DNA from: Uloborus plumipes
Taxonomy: Eukaryota; Arthropoda; Arachnida; Araneae; Uloboridae
Length of the DNA stretch: 64,000 bases
Assembly: GCA_038373865.1 (NCBI GenBank)
Contig: JAXGGA010000067.1
Span: forward strand, 310,001 to 374,000
Direction of reading: 5' to 3'
The notes below the pieces were generated by a model, which worked only from the letters and a program-made list of their open reading frames with translations, did not search any database and was not told the origin of the DNA. Made by a program: the position numbers and the translations under genes. Shown piece after piece: positions 23,758-35,700 of the stretch (the stretch's first letter is position 1; each line of letters opens with the position of its first letter).

Positions 23758-24942
23758 CACAGTCCACTCACATTAATGTGACCACCTGTAAAAATCCAGA
23801 ATAACCACCATTTTCAGAACGGATCGCTGCGAGACGAGCAGAAAGAGAGTCAGTTAGGTACCTGAAGGTGTTCACTGGGATGTTGAGCCATGCCGAACTC
23901 CAATACCGTGGCTAGCTGCGCTAGATTACGCGGGTGAGGATCCATGGCACGAACAACCCAATCGAGATATTCCCACGTATTCTCGATTGGGCTTAAGTCA
24001 GATGAGTTTACTGACCAGAAGAGAACGGTAAACACATCCTGGTGCCATTTGAACACCGCATGTTCATTGGAAACTGTATAGCACTTCGCATTTTCCTGCT
24101 AATAGATGCCATCATCCTGGGGAAAAATAATTTTCCTATAGGGGTGGACATGGTCCGCAAGGCCATATGCGTACTTGTATTGATCTATCGTGCTTTCCAC
24201 AATGATGAGTGAAACCATATAAACCGTTAAAAACCTTCCCCAGACCATAATAATGGTCCTGCCTCAAGCTAGGACTGTTCCGGCAATGATTTCAGGGGGT
24301 TTGCTTTCAGAAGTTTCACGCCTTTTAAGTCAACATCAGTCTGCCTGATGGAGCATAAAACGTCCAGCTACGGTACCGGCGTGCAAATTCCAGGGTTCGT
24401 CATCGATGGACAGTAGTTAGCACAGATGCATGAACCTAGGTTCTGCTTCGGAAGCCCAGAGGCAGCAACGTCCGCTAAACAGTAGTGTGGGAGACGATGT
24501 TGTTAGCCCCTTGGTTCATCTGGGGGGGGTCAGTTGCTCAACGGAAGCCCGTCTATTAACCCGAACGCATCTTAGCAGCCGTCGTTCGCCTCCGTCATCT
24601 ATGGCTCCTGGTGCGCCTCATTTGCCACGTCGCTGATTTTGAACAGTCTCATTTTACTATGCACGATACACTTTTACCACGACGGCAAGTGAACAGCTCA
24701 AAAACTTAGCCATTTTGGAAATACTTCCACCCTTGACCCAAAAGTCAATGATCATGCCCTTTTGTACGTCGGATAAATCGCTTCGTTTTTGCATTACGTC
24801 AGCGATAGAAATGTTTTCCGAAGCCGTCACACACCCTTTATATACCCTCAACTGCATTGTGCTACCAAGTGCATTCTGTGATTGGTTATTTAACGTCGAT
24901 GTCAAAAGTACGTGGTGGTCACATTAATGTGACTGGAATGTG
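23758..24942 (-). mobile_element. Tc1-like transposon, inactive
   Basis: It is 1185 bp with inverted ends CACAGTCCACTCACATTAAT and, reversed, CACATTCCAGTCACATTAAT. Both continue GTGACCACC and both are flanked by TA. The size and ends fit a full-length Tc1-family copy. The transposase lies on the minus strand and is broken. Confidence 0.88.
23830..24905 (-). pseudogene. Tc1-family transposase remnant
   Basis: On the minus strand, the N-terminal helix-turn-helix part (24905-24657) has LSDVQKGMIIDFW and ISKMAKFL. It then stops and shifts frame. The middle at about 24640-24360 retains scattered Tc1 motifs such as RTLEFARRYRSW with stops. The end (24056-23850) has the catalytic-region motif SSDLSPIENTWEYLD, then NLAQLATVLE; the terminal RLAAIRSE.GGYSGF continues in another frame. 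Several frameshifts and stops mean no enzyme can be made. It moved as DNA by cut-and-paste. Confidence 0.85.
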
Positions 24943-24944
24943 TA

Positions 24945-26270
24945 TTAGTGGTATATATAGAAACTGATTTAGCACTTTAATAACTGTAAGCTGACAGTTT
25001 ATCCATTTCAAGCTGTAGTAACTATAATAACAGACATATTGAACAAATAATTAAAACAATGAAATAACTCTGATTCTTTATACAGTAGATTAAGCGAAAA
25101 ATGTTTTTAGATATTTTTGGCGCATACATCTAGTTTATCGTTCTGATGAAAATCTTCCTTGTTTCTTTGAAAACCTTGTGTGTAATTTTTAACGAAACTT
25201 ACTGACTTACCACGGAGTGATTTCTTTAATTTAGCAGTTCGTGCCATGGTAGTTACATACTTTTATTACGTAAGTCAGCGTACAGCTGCAAGTTACAGAA
25301 ACTATTAAACTTTAAGTAAAGACTGGAATGAATATTAATTAAAACACATTGTTTAGCAATAAATTATTAATGGTTCGAACAAATTTCTGTTCTCGACAGG
25401 TAAAAGGCAGTATCTATGCATTCTACGCGTGTCTTTTTTTTTTCAATGACCAAGTTGCAATTTATTTTCATTTTCTAAATCAGTTGTCTTGTAGCCCCTT
25501 TTTCAGATTAGACGCGAAGTCTAACATACAGTGCTTTCCCCGGTGCTTCATCTGTACGGACGTATAACGGCTCCTGCCACTTCGGGTGGTGGTACCCATA
25601 TCCTGCACATACACGACAACACACGTCTGCGCACTCACACACATCTATCGCAACTCATCGTTGAAAAACGTAATTTTAATTCAAATTGTCAAATTTATTT
25701 TATTTATTTTATTTATTTATTTATTTTTTATTTTTTTTGAGTAATGATGTAACTTCGAAACACGTGTGTGCAGTAATCTGGATTATTTGTACTTAAAACA
25801 TTGCATTACCCTAACTCAATACGCTACTCATATGTTTATTTTTATTTATTTATTTTTTATTATTATTTTTTTATTTGATTTTTAAATTTATTTCGCATTT
25901 TTGTAATTATTTTATTTAAGTTTTATCGAACAAATATATTTACATGTTTCCACACAAAAAAAGCATCAAACTCTAATATTTTACTAATGTTTGTATGAAA
26001 ATAAAATATGCGTTTCTTCAATTATGTCTAAAACTCATTTTTGTAGATATTGCCCTTTACCGGCCCACGGCAATATGACACAAAAAATTTCATGGAGTAT
26101 AAGAATTTTCCTTCTTAACAATTTAACAAAAATACCTTCTTCAGAAGAGCTTGAGAGCATTTCCATGGAGAGAGAGAGAAAAAAAGACACCCAGTAGTTT
26201 ATACACACATAATACCGACAAGAATATCCTTATAAATGCCTTCTCATTTGACATCTTTTGTGAGCAGCGT
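24945..26270. other. 3' flank of the beat-like gene
   Basis: This is AT-rich DNA with TTTA-type low complexity at 25692-25740 and 25841-25880. No other exon was recognised. The beat 3' UTR probably occupies its right edge. Confidence 0.5.
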
Positions 26271-26276
26271 TTTATT
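26271..26276 (-). promoter_or_regulatory. Candidate polyadenylation signal of the beat-like gene
   Basis: AATAAA reads on the minus strand here, about 97 nt after the TGA at 26373. It is the first canonical hexamer downstream. AT-rich DNA contains many by chance, so this is only plausible. Confidence 0.35.
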
Positions 26277-26372
26277 TGTTCGCACTTCAGCATCTTTCCT
26301 GCGCTGTCCGAGAATCGACGCAACGAGAAAAATAAAGAAGTAATCTCTTTAAATCGGTAGGAATTATTTCTG

Positions 26373-26500
26373 TCATCCGAAGGGATCAACCAGGCTCCTC
26401 TGTATCCCGATCCCTGTGCTTTTGTAGGAGAAGAAAAGGACTAATGCCGTGAAAAACGTCCATTGTGTCGATGTCTTCGCTGTCGTGGAGGAATTCTGGA
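26373..26500 (-). CDS. beat: beat-like terminal coding exon with hydrophobic tail and stop
   Basis: This 128-nt exon was located because the previous exon leaves phase 1. A strong acceptor, TTTCTCTTGCAG|TC, opens exactly that frame. It gives valine across the junction, then 41 residues and TGA (minus strand, 26375-26373). The sequence has an NSS sequon, a Thr/Ser/Lys-rich linker, a hydrophobic core WTFFTALVLFF and a 17-residue tail (YKSTG...DPFG). The core is short for a membrane span, and the tail after it argues against a plain GPI signal. Either a short transmembrane segment or an atypical GPI signal is possible. The phase match, acceptor quality and composition support it. An alternative downstream exon cannot be excluded. 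Confidence 0.8.
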
Positions 26501-29500
26501 CTGCAAGAGAAATTAGGATCCTTATAATAAAAGTGTGACATAATCCTAATAATCTTTTGTGTAAAATTAAAAATTGAAATCTCCTTCAAGAATTCTGTAT
26601 GAGAGATGATGAAAATTTTGTAATAAAGCCCTTTCTTTGCCAGAATTTAATTTTAAGAAAGTGTTTCCCTTTCAATTAATTTTGTTTTTACTAAACTCCC
26701 CTTCCCACATTTAAAGGTAAATTTTGAGTATGGTTGTACTTGTAACATTTAGTTTTTACATATTTGTGGCTTTAAATTAGTTATATATTGGTACCTTTAG
26801 CAATAATGTATAATTTACTTTCCTGATAATATGAAACATGAAAGTAAATTATACATATGAATATATACGACAAAATATACATGGAATTGACAACTAGCAG
26901 TTAATATTAAACAAAAAGTGTTTTAGACATTTATAAAATTAAACAATTTTAAAAGATATCTTGATATGCCATTAAAGACCAATGGAGGCATTGAGGAAGA
27001 ACATAATTGTTTGCATAAGTAACAAATGAAATAAAATAAAATAATAATGTTAATATCAGGCAGTGAGAAATTACTTGAGCAGTTTAAGTAAATAAAGTTT
27101 GGTAAAATAGATAGTAATCATTGATACTTGAGTTGAATTTTAAAAATTTTACTTAATTCTTATAATGGAAAGAAAATGAAAAAAGTTACTGTGAATAGCC
27201 GTTCAAAACTAGGTAATATTGTCCCAATAATGACACTATAAACATTGCTTTGTAAGTGATACAGCGGACAAAATATATTAAAATCTTTTTTTTTTTAAAG
27301 AAAGAAATATAAACGAAAACAAGTTGATCTGCTTGAAATTAAGGGTAAAAATGTCCCAATAATATATACAACTATTATTAATATACACTATTTAGGACAC
27401 ATGGATTTGGGATGTTGGGAAGTTTCGAACTGCAAAAAATTTAACACCTTACAAGTTATTTTAGTTTCAGTTGAAACAATAGGTTTTAGGTAGGTACACT
27501 CTGAAAATTGAACTGTTGTTTTTACAGTATAATACTGGCAGCCGAGGTTCCAAATGAAAACTGTAAAATACATGGTAATAAACAGCAAATTTGTTATTTT
27601 GCAGTTTATCACTAAAATCAGCAATTTTTACAGTACTAGATTGTAAAATTAGCCTTATTTTACGGTATAAACAACATTCATTTTTTACAGTGGTATCAAA
27701 GTTAACTTACCATGGCTCATGTTTTCTGTTATGTGTAGCCCAGATGTCTGATGCCTCAATCCCGTTCCTAACACAAGCTCCTCATTGCTCATAGTGTAGA
27801 CTTTGGAAATAGTAGCAGTACATTTCAATTTCATATTTCCTCCACGGAAATTCATTTCTCTGACAATGAATCTGAGGCTTAAGCTAGATGTTTCCAGCGA
27901 GTCAGGGTGTAGTGTTGTTGAATGTTCCATTTCATACTCAGGCTTAGCCTAAAAATAAAAATACATACAATGAAATTAAAAATCACTGAAATGACTATGT
28001 TATTCACAAATTCGTTTCACCTCTAATATGCATCCTAAATTTGTAGTTCTTTTCAAAAAAAGTTTTACAAATACTATGTTTACCTTTCTTAGGTAAGGCT
28101 CCCGCTATCTCTAAAGAAACTATGTGAAATAAATTATCAACAACAAAATGTTCCACCAATAAAATATTTTTTTAGAGCAGAAAAAGAAACAATGTGTTTA
28201 AACAAGCAATTTATCCAAAATCGAAAAACTCTATATTTTATTTTTGTTAGAAAAATATATATTGATTAAGTTTTTTGTCCGCCCATCTACGAGTATAATG
28301 GGGAATTTAAATCAAGCAATAAATGAGCGTAAAATATTTTTCTCAATGTAGAAAGCTGAATATAATTATATAATACTAATTATGAACCCCATTTTTCATT
28401 GTCTAATGAAGTTTTACTAACGTATCTGTATTTTTGTCACCCCAGAAGGAAATGCAGGAACGTTACAGATAATGTCTAGGTAATGTTCCAGAATTTCACG
28501 AGTTTCCATTAAATCATTTTTTTTCTTTTTTTCCGTTTTTTGTGAGCAATTTTCTTGTATTGAGGAAAGTTGTATGACTATGGGTGTCTCACTGTTGCGA
28601 AAAATACATTTACAAGATATATTACAAAAATATATTACAAGGTGGAAGGTACATCTAGCCTTTTTATTAACCCCTTACCTGCCGACGAAAACTTAGGAGA
28701 TTTGCTTCTCAGAGCCACCGGTGTTCACGCATGCGGCGTATCGGAAATATTGTTCTCTCCAATTCACCCTTTCTTTTCTGAAATTTGAAAGTGAATGGGC
28801 AACAATGTCAAGGACATTCAATTGCATTCCAAAGCCATATGGGTCTAGCTTCACTGACTGACCAGACTGACTTTTCCCGAAAGAAAGCCATATGTAAAAT
28901 CTGTATCCCGTAGCTTTGCAAGAGTATCAAGTAAATAAGCTGTTCTGCTATTCGGTAGCTGCTTTAACTTTAATACTGTTTGCTAAACTGCTGCACCACC
29001 CTTTCTAGTGGAAAAAGAGCGTGTCGAACCGTTATCATTAACTGCACACTACATCGTGTTGCCAATTGGATACATGGACAATTTATCTTCTTTATGACCA
29101 GAAACATGTAGTCAGAAGGCAACTCAATGCATAACTATTTTTAATTAAAAGTGATGAAATTATAGTGTTAAATTTTTAAAAATATTTTTCCATGTTTTCT
29201 AATTTCCTTGAAAAACACATATTTTCTTTTCAAAGAAAAATATGAAATTATGCACGCACACACACACCGCGTAGGGTTAGCCTTAGATTGTTTACAAAGA
29301 TTTTGATTTACTACAGTAACGTGACTGGCTTTTAGTCCTTTTTTAGAGGCAAGTAACTTGAAAAAATTGACACACAGTTTTTACACACAGCCCATTGTTT
29401 TCCAGGATTGCATTAACTATTTTTGCACATCACATTACGTTTTACAAAGTTATAATTTTGATATGATTAAGCTTCAGTAGTTTAATGCGAGTTCCTAATT

Positions 29501-32093
29501 GTGCTTGGCTAAAAGCTCGCCAAGTGAAAAAAAAAGCAAGTTTAGATGGTTACGTATATTTGCATTTGTAAAAGAGTTTACTTCTGACGATTTCTTAGGG
29601 ATTAACCTATAACATTTTACGTGCAACTCCGTTAAAAGAAATTATTATTGGTTGATTAAAAGGTGATTGTATAAATAATATGTAGATAAAAGTTTAAAAT
29701 TAATTACTATATAATTTTGTCTTCTAATCAGTTGTTTTTATAATAGCATCTAAAATTTATGAAAAATGTATTGTCAAAAACGTGTTCTTTTATTTTATCA
29801 ACGTAATATCTTAATAATATTAATGATACATTTTATTTGCCAGGTTTTCTAGTGTTAATGCATCATTATTACGCTCACTTCAGCTATTCCTCTTCATTTA
29901 CTATCTTTGGTGAGTACAAATACTTATCCTATTGAGCGATCATGCACCCTCTATCCCACGAGTGTTTAGAAAGGATCCCTCTCCCATTACGTAACTGCAA
30001 TGACGACATTGATCAATGATGTTTTGCTCTCATGATTTGTTGCTATTAATGCATTTATGGAAGTGTGTGGATAAGACGAATTATCAGCTTTAGCAAGGCT
30101 TGATCGTGTATATAATAATCCTGGAAAGCAGTTGAAGCAAAATACATTTTTATACTGCAAACATATTTAATGTATATAAAAAATGCTAAAAATATCTTTC
30201 AGATTCTTTATTAGATGTTTTACCCTCAGACTAGTTGCATCTTTTCTGGACTGCCTGAATCCCGACCAAGTACTAAATGCAGACTCTAGGTGTTAAAGTT
30301 TTAAAGTACTTGAAGGGGGCAAGTGGATAAAGGTGATATATAACAATTTTGGAAAAACTTACTTTTTACCATCGATGAAGCTAATAATGTAATATTTTTT
30401 TGAAAGCTTTTTCTAGAAATTTAAAAAAAATGTCACACATCACCTTTATTCACTTGCCCCTTCAATTGTGTATGTGAGTTAACACAATTGAACACACACT
30501 AATTTGAGTTCGTGTAAATCGGGGAAATTCAAATGGTACCTGTAACCTTTATCCACTTGCCCCTTTAATTGCAAGCAACTAAGATTTTCCGGATACACTT
30601 GCAATAGCTGCCTTAGCTTCTGTCATATTTGTTTTAAGAGTCTTTGCGGTACATCAGGAAGTTGTCAAACATTTACTAAAACATTTACAGTAAAATGGGG
30701 TAAATCGGAACACTCTTCAGCTTTGATTGTAAAAAAAAAAAAAAAAAAAAAAAAAACAGTTAAAAGATTTTTTTAATATAATTTTTTGGGAAAAAACTTC
30801 GGTCTTGCTTTACTTTTGATATTCCAAGCAAAGACAAAACATTTTGAACAGTAATTATTAAAATATATGAGAAAATATGGGTGTCCCGAATCACACCGCT
30901 GATAGGGGTCAATCGGAACACATATTAATTTTTTTTTTTTTTTTTCAATTTAACCTGTAATAGGTCTCACAAATATGAGTAATATTGATGGGGGAGAATA
31001 AAAACAGATAATTACTGTCAAAAAAATGCATAATTTCAATACCAGTAAACGTTTTTAATTTGTCAAAAACATAATTTTGAACTTATGAAAAATGAAAAGA
31101 AATTTTAAGAAATGCTTTTGAATTGAAATACAAATCTTTAACATGAATGGAAGTCACTCATGTAGGCCACAAATATGTACTAGTAATTAAAACTAGCAAT
31201 TGTGACTTGGCTTAAGTTTTTTCATAACATCTCCTGGAATGAACTCTGCCTTTTCTTTAGTTTCTTAAAATCTCTGGATTTCGGGAATTGTTCTGAAAGA
31301 TTTTTTCGCTTGTTCATCACTGTTTGTGAGCTGGACTTTTACTACATAAAGTCTATAAGGCTTTCCCCTTCGTATTTTAAGTAAAAAGAAGTCTCCTGCA
31401 GTAAAAAATCTTTTGAAATCTGCAACTGTTTGTCATTCCAAGATCTAGTTGCTCACGAGAATTGGGTTTAGAATAGAATCTTGATTTTTCAAACAGTTTC
31501 CTTCAAATAAGTTTGAATTGGAACAACAGAACTAAGTGTTCCGATTCTCCCGCAATTTTTTTCCTATGGCATTTTTCAGAATTCTTCATTTTTATGACAC
31601 AATTTATAAAAAAATGTAAATTCTAATATGGTATTCTGTTGTTCAGATACACGTATAATTAAAGCATACCATTCTTAGCTTTTAAATATAAGAAGATTTG
31701 TTCTTGCATATGAAGTTTAGCAGTCTATGAAAATGTGATGTTTTCTAGCATTCCACGTACAACCCTCCTTAGAGCCAGTAGCGTTGCCAGATTGACAAAA
31801 GTAATTTTTTCCTACTTCCTATGATCTTACCTTTCTGAAAAAAAAATCATACCGAAAAATACCCAATAGTTTATTTATGAAGAATTTCTTTGTACGGTCG
31901 GGAAGTTTTGTTCCGATTGACCCCGCTGTTCCTATACACCCCATTTTACGGTACATATTTTTACTAAAGATATCAGTTATATTCTAGAAACGTAACTGGA
32001 TTTTGTTGAGCAGGTTTCTGAATTTATCAGAAACATTCCAGGTCAATTTCAGGAAGGCTGCTGGGCTGCTGACAGTCAATTTGAAGCTTCCGT

Positions 32094-32133
<40 letters not shown>

Positions 32134-32667
32134 AATATGTCACTTGGCAGAAATTCAGAACATTAGCTGCCCGACACTTTTCAGGATAGTTTAAGTTTTT
32201 TCTTACTTTGAAAATCCGCTGGTATGTTCAAACTGTCGGTATTCTTTAATATACTATAGAATTAAAGGGCTTATAGCAACATAAGCCCTCATAATTCATT
32301 CAAACAAAGCTCTGCTTTGAGGGGTTTTTTTAACTAAAAAGCATTATTTATTGAGTATTTTTACATGTTAACACAGGATCATATTTAGACAAAAGTTATA
32401 ATGTCCCAAAGCTTAAGGGATAAGTTTTCTATAAGGGTCTTTTTAATGTCAATATAACACCTCTAAAACCAACACAACGGAAAAGTGTTGACAAAACTCA
32501 GAAAAAAAGCCCGTAAAAGTTACCTCACGATGAAAAATTGTGGAATTAATTTCCAAGACTTTAAAAAATTAAGTTAGAAAATGACTAGCGACCAGAATGG
32601 GACAAATGAGGTTTAATAGATCGTTTTAATTTTGCATATAGCATAAAGTTGGCTTCTTGTTTTAAAT

Positions 32668-32701
<34 letters not shown>

Positions 32702-35700
32702 AGAAAAAAAAACAGAAATGTGCATGTATGTTTTAATCCAAGTAGTTTGCTATGAATTATTATTTCTTGGAACTAACTACCCTTTTTTGGCCTACTTTCC
32801 CGTTAAAGAAAAAGAAAAACCAAACAAGCGTTAGAAGTAGTTTATTACATCTTTAAATAGCGCAAAGTCCAAAAAGATGATAAAATAAAAATAATTATTA
32901 TTATTATTAAAATACGTATCCAAAAATTAAAAAATTGAAAGTAGGATTTGGAGATAGTAAAATGAACTCTTTTTTCAAAAAATCTCGGTAAAGACACCTC
33001 ATTCCCGTATTTTAATTTTCGGTTTGAACACATTTTTGTTCAATTTTGAATAGTTCACAAGAACATGTCACCCTAATAACTTTTGACTAAACAGACAGAC
33101 TAAAACTTTTTTTTGCGACAGACCTTTATCCACTTGCCCCTTTAATTGCAAGCAACTAAGATTTTCCGGATATACTTGCAATAGCTGCCTTAGCTTCTGT
33201 CATATTTGTTTTAAGAGTCTTTGCGGTACATCAGGAAGTTGTCAAACATTTACTAAAAAATTTACCGTAAAATGGGGTAAATCGGAACACTCTTCAGCTT
33301 TGATTGTAAAAAAAAAAAACAGTTAAAAGATTTTTTTTTATTTGATTTTTTGGGAAAAAACTTCGGTCTTGCTTTACTTTTGATATTCCAAGCAAAGACA
33401 AAACATTTTGAACAGTAATTATTAAAATATATGGGAAAATATGGGTGTCCCGAATCAATTTTGAATAGTTCACAAGAACATGTCACCCTAATAACCTCAA
33501 CGATCTCGGGGAGAACAGACATTTACAGTCATATATAATTAAGAGAATATTGATCCAGTGCTAAAAAATGTCGACGATGTTAACCCATTAATGCCTGACT
33601 TTTTTTTTTTTTCCAAAGATATTTTGTATACTGGTTACAAACAGTGTTTAATGGACAGGAAAAATAACAAAAAAAATTTTATGTAAAATATATTTTTACA
33701 TTAAGGAAAGAAAAATCGTCCCTTAAAAGTTACGACAGACCACAGAGGGTACATACTTTTTTTACTAAAATGTTTTTCTGCCTACGATATAATATTTAAA
33801 AAGACATTTCATAAGAAGAAATAAAATCAGCATTTACCATAAACTGAAAAGCTGGGAATAACTTTGAAAACTTAGCTTTTTTTCTTGAGATTGTGAAAGA
33901 TGTCATTTTTTAAAAAGATCATATTGAAACTGCTACAGAACACACTTTACAATGGTTATGTGCTGCAATCTGTTACCAGCGAATTGAAACAATACCAAGG
34001 TACTCATTGAACACTATTATGTGTTTGAAATGTTCATTTTGGGGAAGTTTAGACCCCCTTTTTTACCGTCCCTAAAAAGGGACGCTATGTATGAATGAGT
34101 TAAAAGAAAAGATGCAGTTACAACTAAGATTCAAGAATGAATCATACTTACTATTTCATCGTTGATGTACCATTGCAATGTGGCAGCTGGTTTAGATTTT
34201 GATGACGTGCAGTTCACTAACACAGTGTCGCCGACACGATACTTGGATTGGCCTCCTGTTATTTTTGGCCCCTCTGTAGGAAGCACTGACAAAGAAAAAT
34301 CAAAACTGACTAACAGTTTATTAGAGAGAATAGTATGAAATTATAACTATACGTAACTTTTGACAGATGACTAAGGATGTAAGGAAGCATTACAAATTAC
34401 ATTTAGAATAGAAAGATTGTAAATAGATTTCGATTAAACACGTGCTACAACATTACGTATTAAGTAATAAACAAAAAATGAAACTAAACGTTGCAGAGTC
34501 ACTAAATTCTTCCATTTATACCAAAACGCAATTAAATAATATAAATCAAAGTACCGATTTTTAGCCTACTTTCCCGTTAAAAATAAAAGAAAGACGAAAA
34601 AAGTATCAAAAGTAGCTTAATGCATCAAAAAATTATCGCCAAGTCCAAAAAATATCGCCAAGTTAAAAAAATATCGCCAAGTCCAAAAAATATCGCCAAG
34701 TTAAAAAAATAAAAAGGTAAAATGAATATCGAAAAATTAAAAATTTGAAAGTAGGGTATTGAGATGGGGAATTTGTGTGTCGGTCGGTCGGTCGGTCTGT
34801 CTGTCCCCCCCCCCTAATAACTTTTGAATGAACATTCCGATTTGGACAAACTTTTTTTTGTTGGAAAGATCTCGGCGAGTACAGCTCATTCCCATATTTG
34901 ATTTTTCGATTTGAACAATTTTTGGTTCAACTTTGAACCGTTCAAACAACCTGTCCCGCGATGCTAACTTTTGAGTGAACAGTCCGATTTGAACAAACTT
35001 TTTTTTGTTCGAAAGATCTTTTCAAGGATACTTCATTCCCGTATCTACATTTTCGATTTGAACAATTTTTCGTTCAACATTGAACCGCTCAAACAAGCTG
35101 TCACCCCTAATAACTTTTGAATGAACAGTCCGATTTAAATAAACTTTTTTTTTGTTCGAAGGATCTCAGCAAGGATACTTCATTACCGTATTTAAATTTT
35201 CAATTTGAACACTTTTTCGTTCAACATTGAACCGTTCAAGCAACCTTTCCCCACCTAATAACTTTTGAGTGAACCGTCCGAATGGAATAAACTTTTTTTT
35301 GTTTGAAAGATCTCGGAGAGGCTTTCCCATACATTCCCATATTTCGCTTTTTGATTTGAACCATTTTTCGTTCAATATTGAACCGTTCAGAAAAAAAATT
35401 AACATTAGCGTCTACGGGGAATTTAAGTTGAATGTTGATCCTGAACTTAAAGTCGGATTTCCTTCAAACTAACTTTGTAAGAAAATGGTTTTGATAAATA
35501 ATGTTTGTAAAGTACTTTTCTGAATAATCTTCTGTGAGGACTCTGATTCCGACTCCGACTCCGCAAACATGGCGGAAATGCAGGCTCAGAAAAAAAATGA
35601 CTGACTGTGCAGACGATTTTTTGTTTATTTATTCATTTGTTTTATTTTATTTATTATTATTATTTATTTTTTTTTGGCAGACGATTTTTTTTGTAACAAA

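Noticed and set aside
24430..24636. Plus-strand 68-codon frame
   Set aside because: It is the antisense of the degenerate Tc1 transposase.
28670..28700. piggyBac-type end TTAACCCCTTACC
   Set aside because: No matching right end with TTAA was found within a few kilobases.
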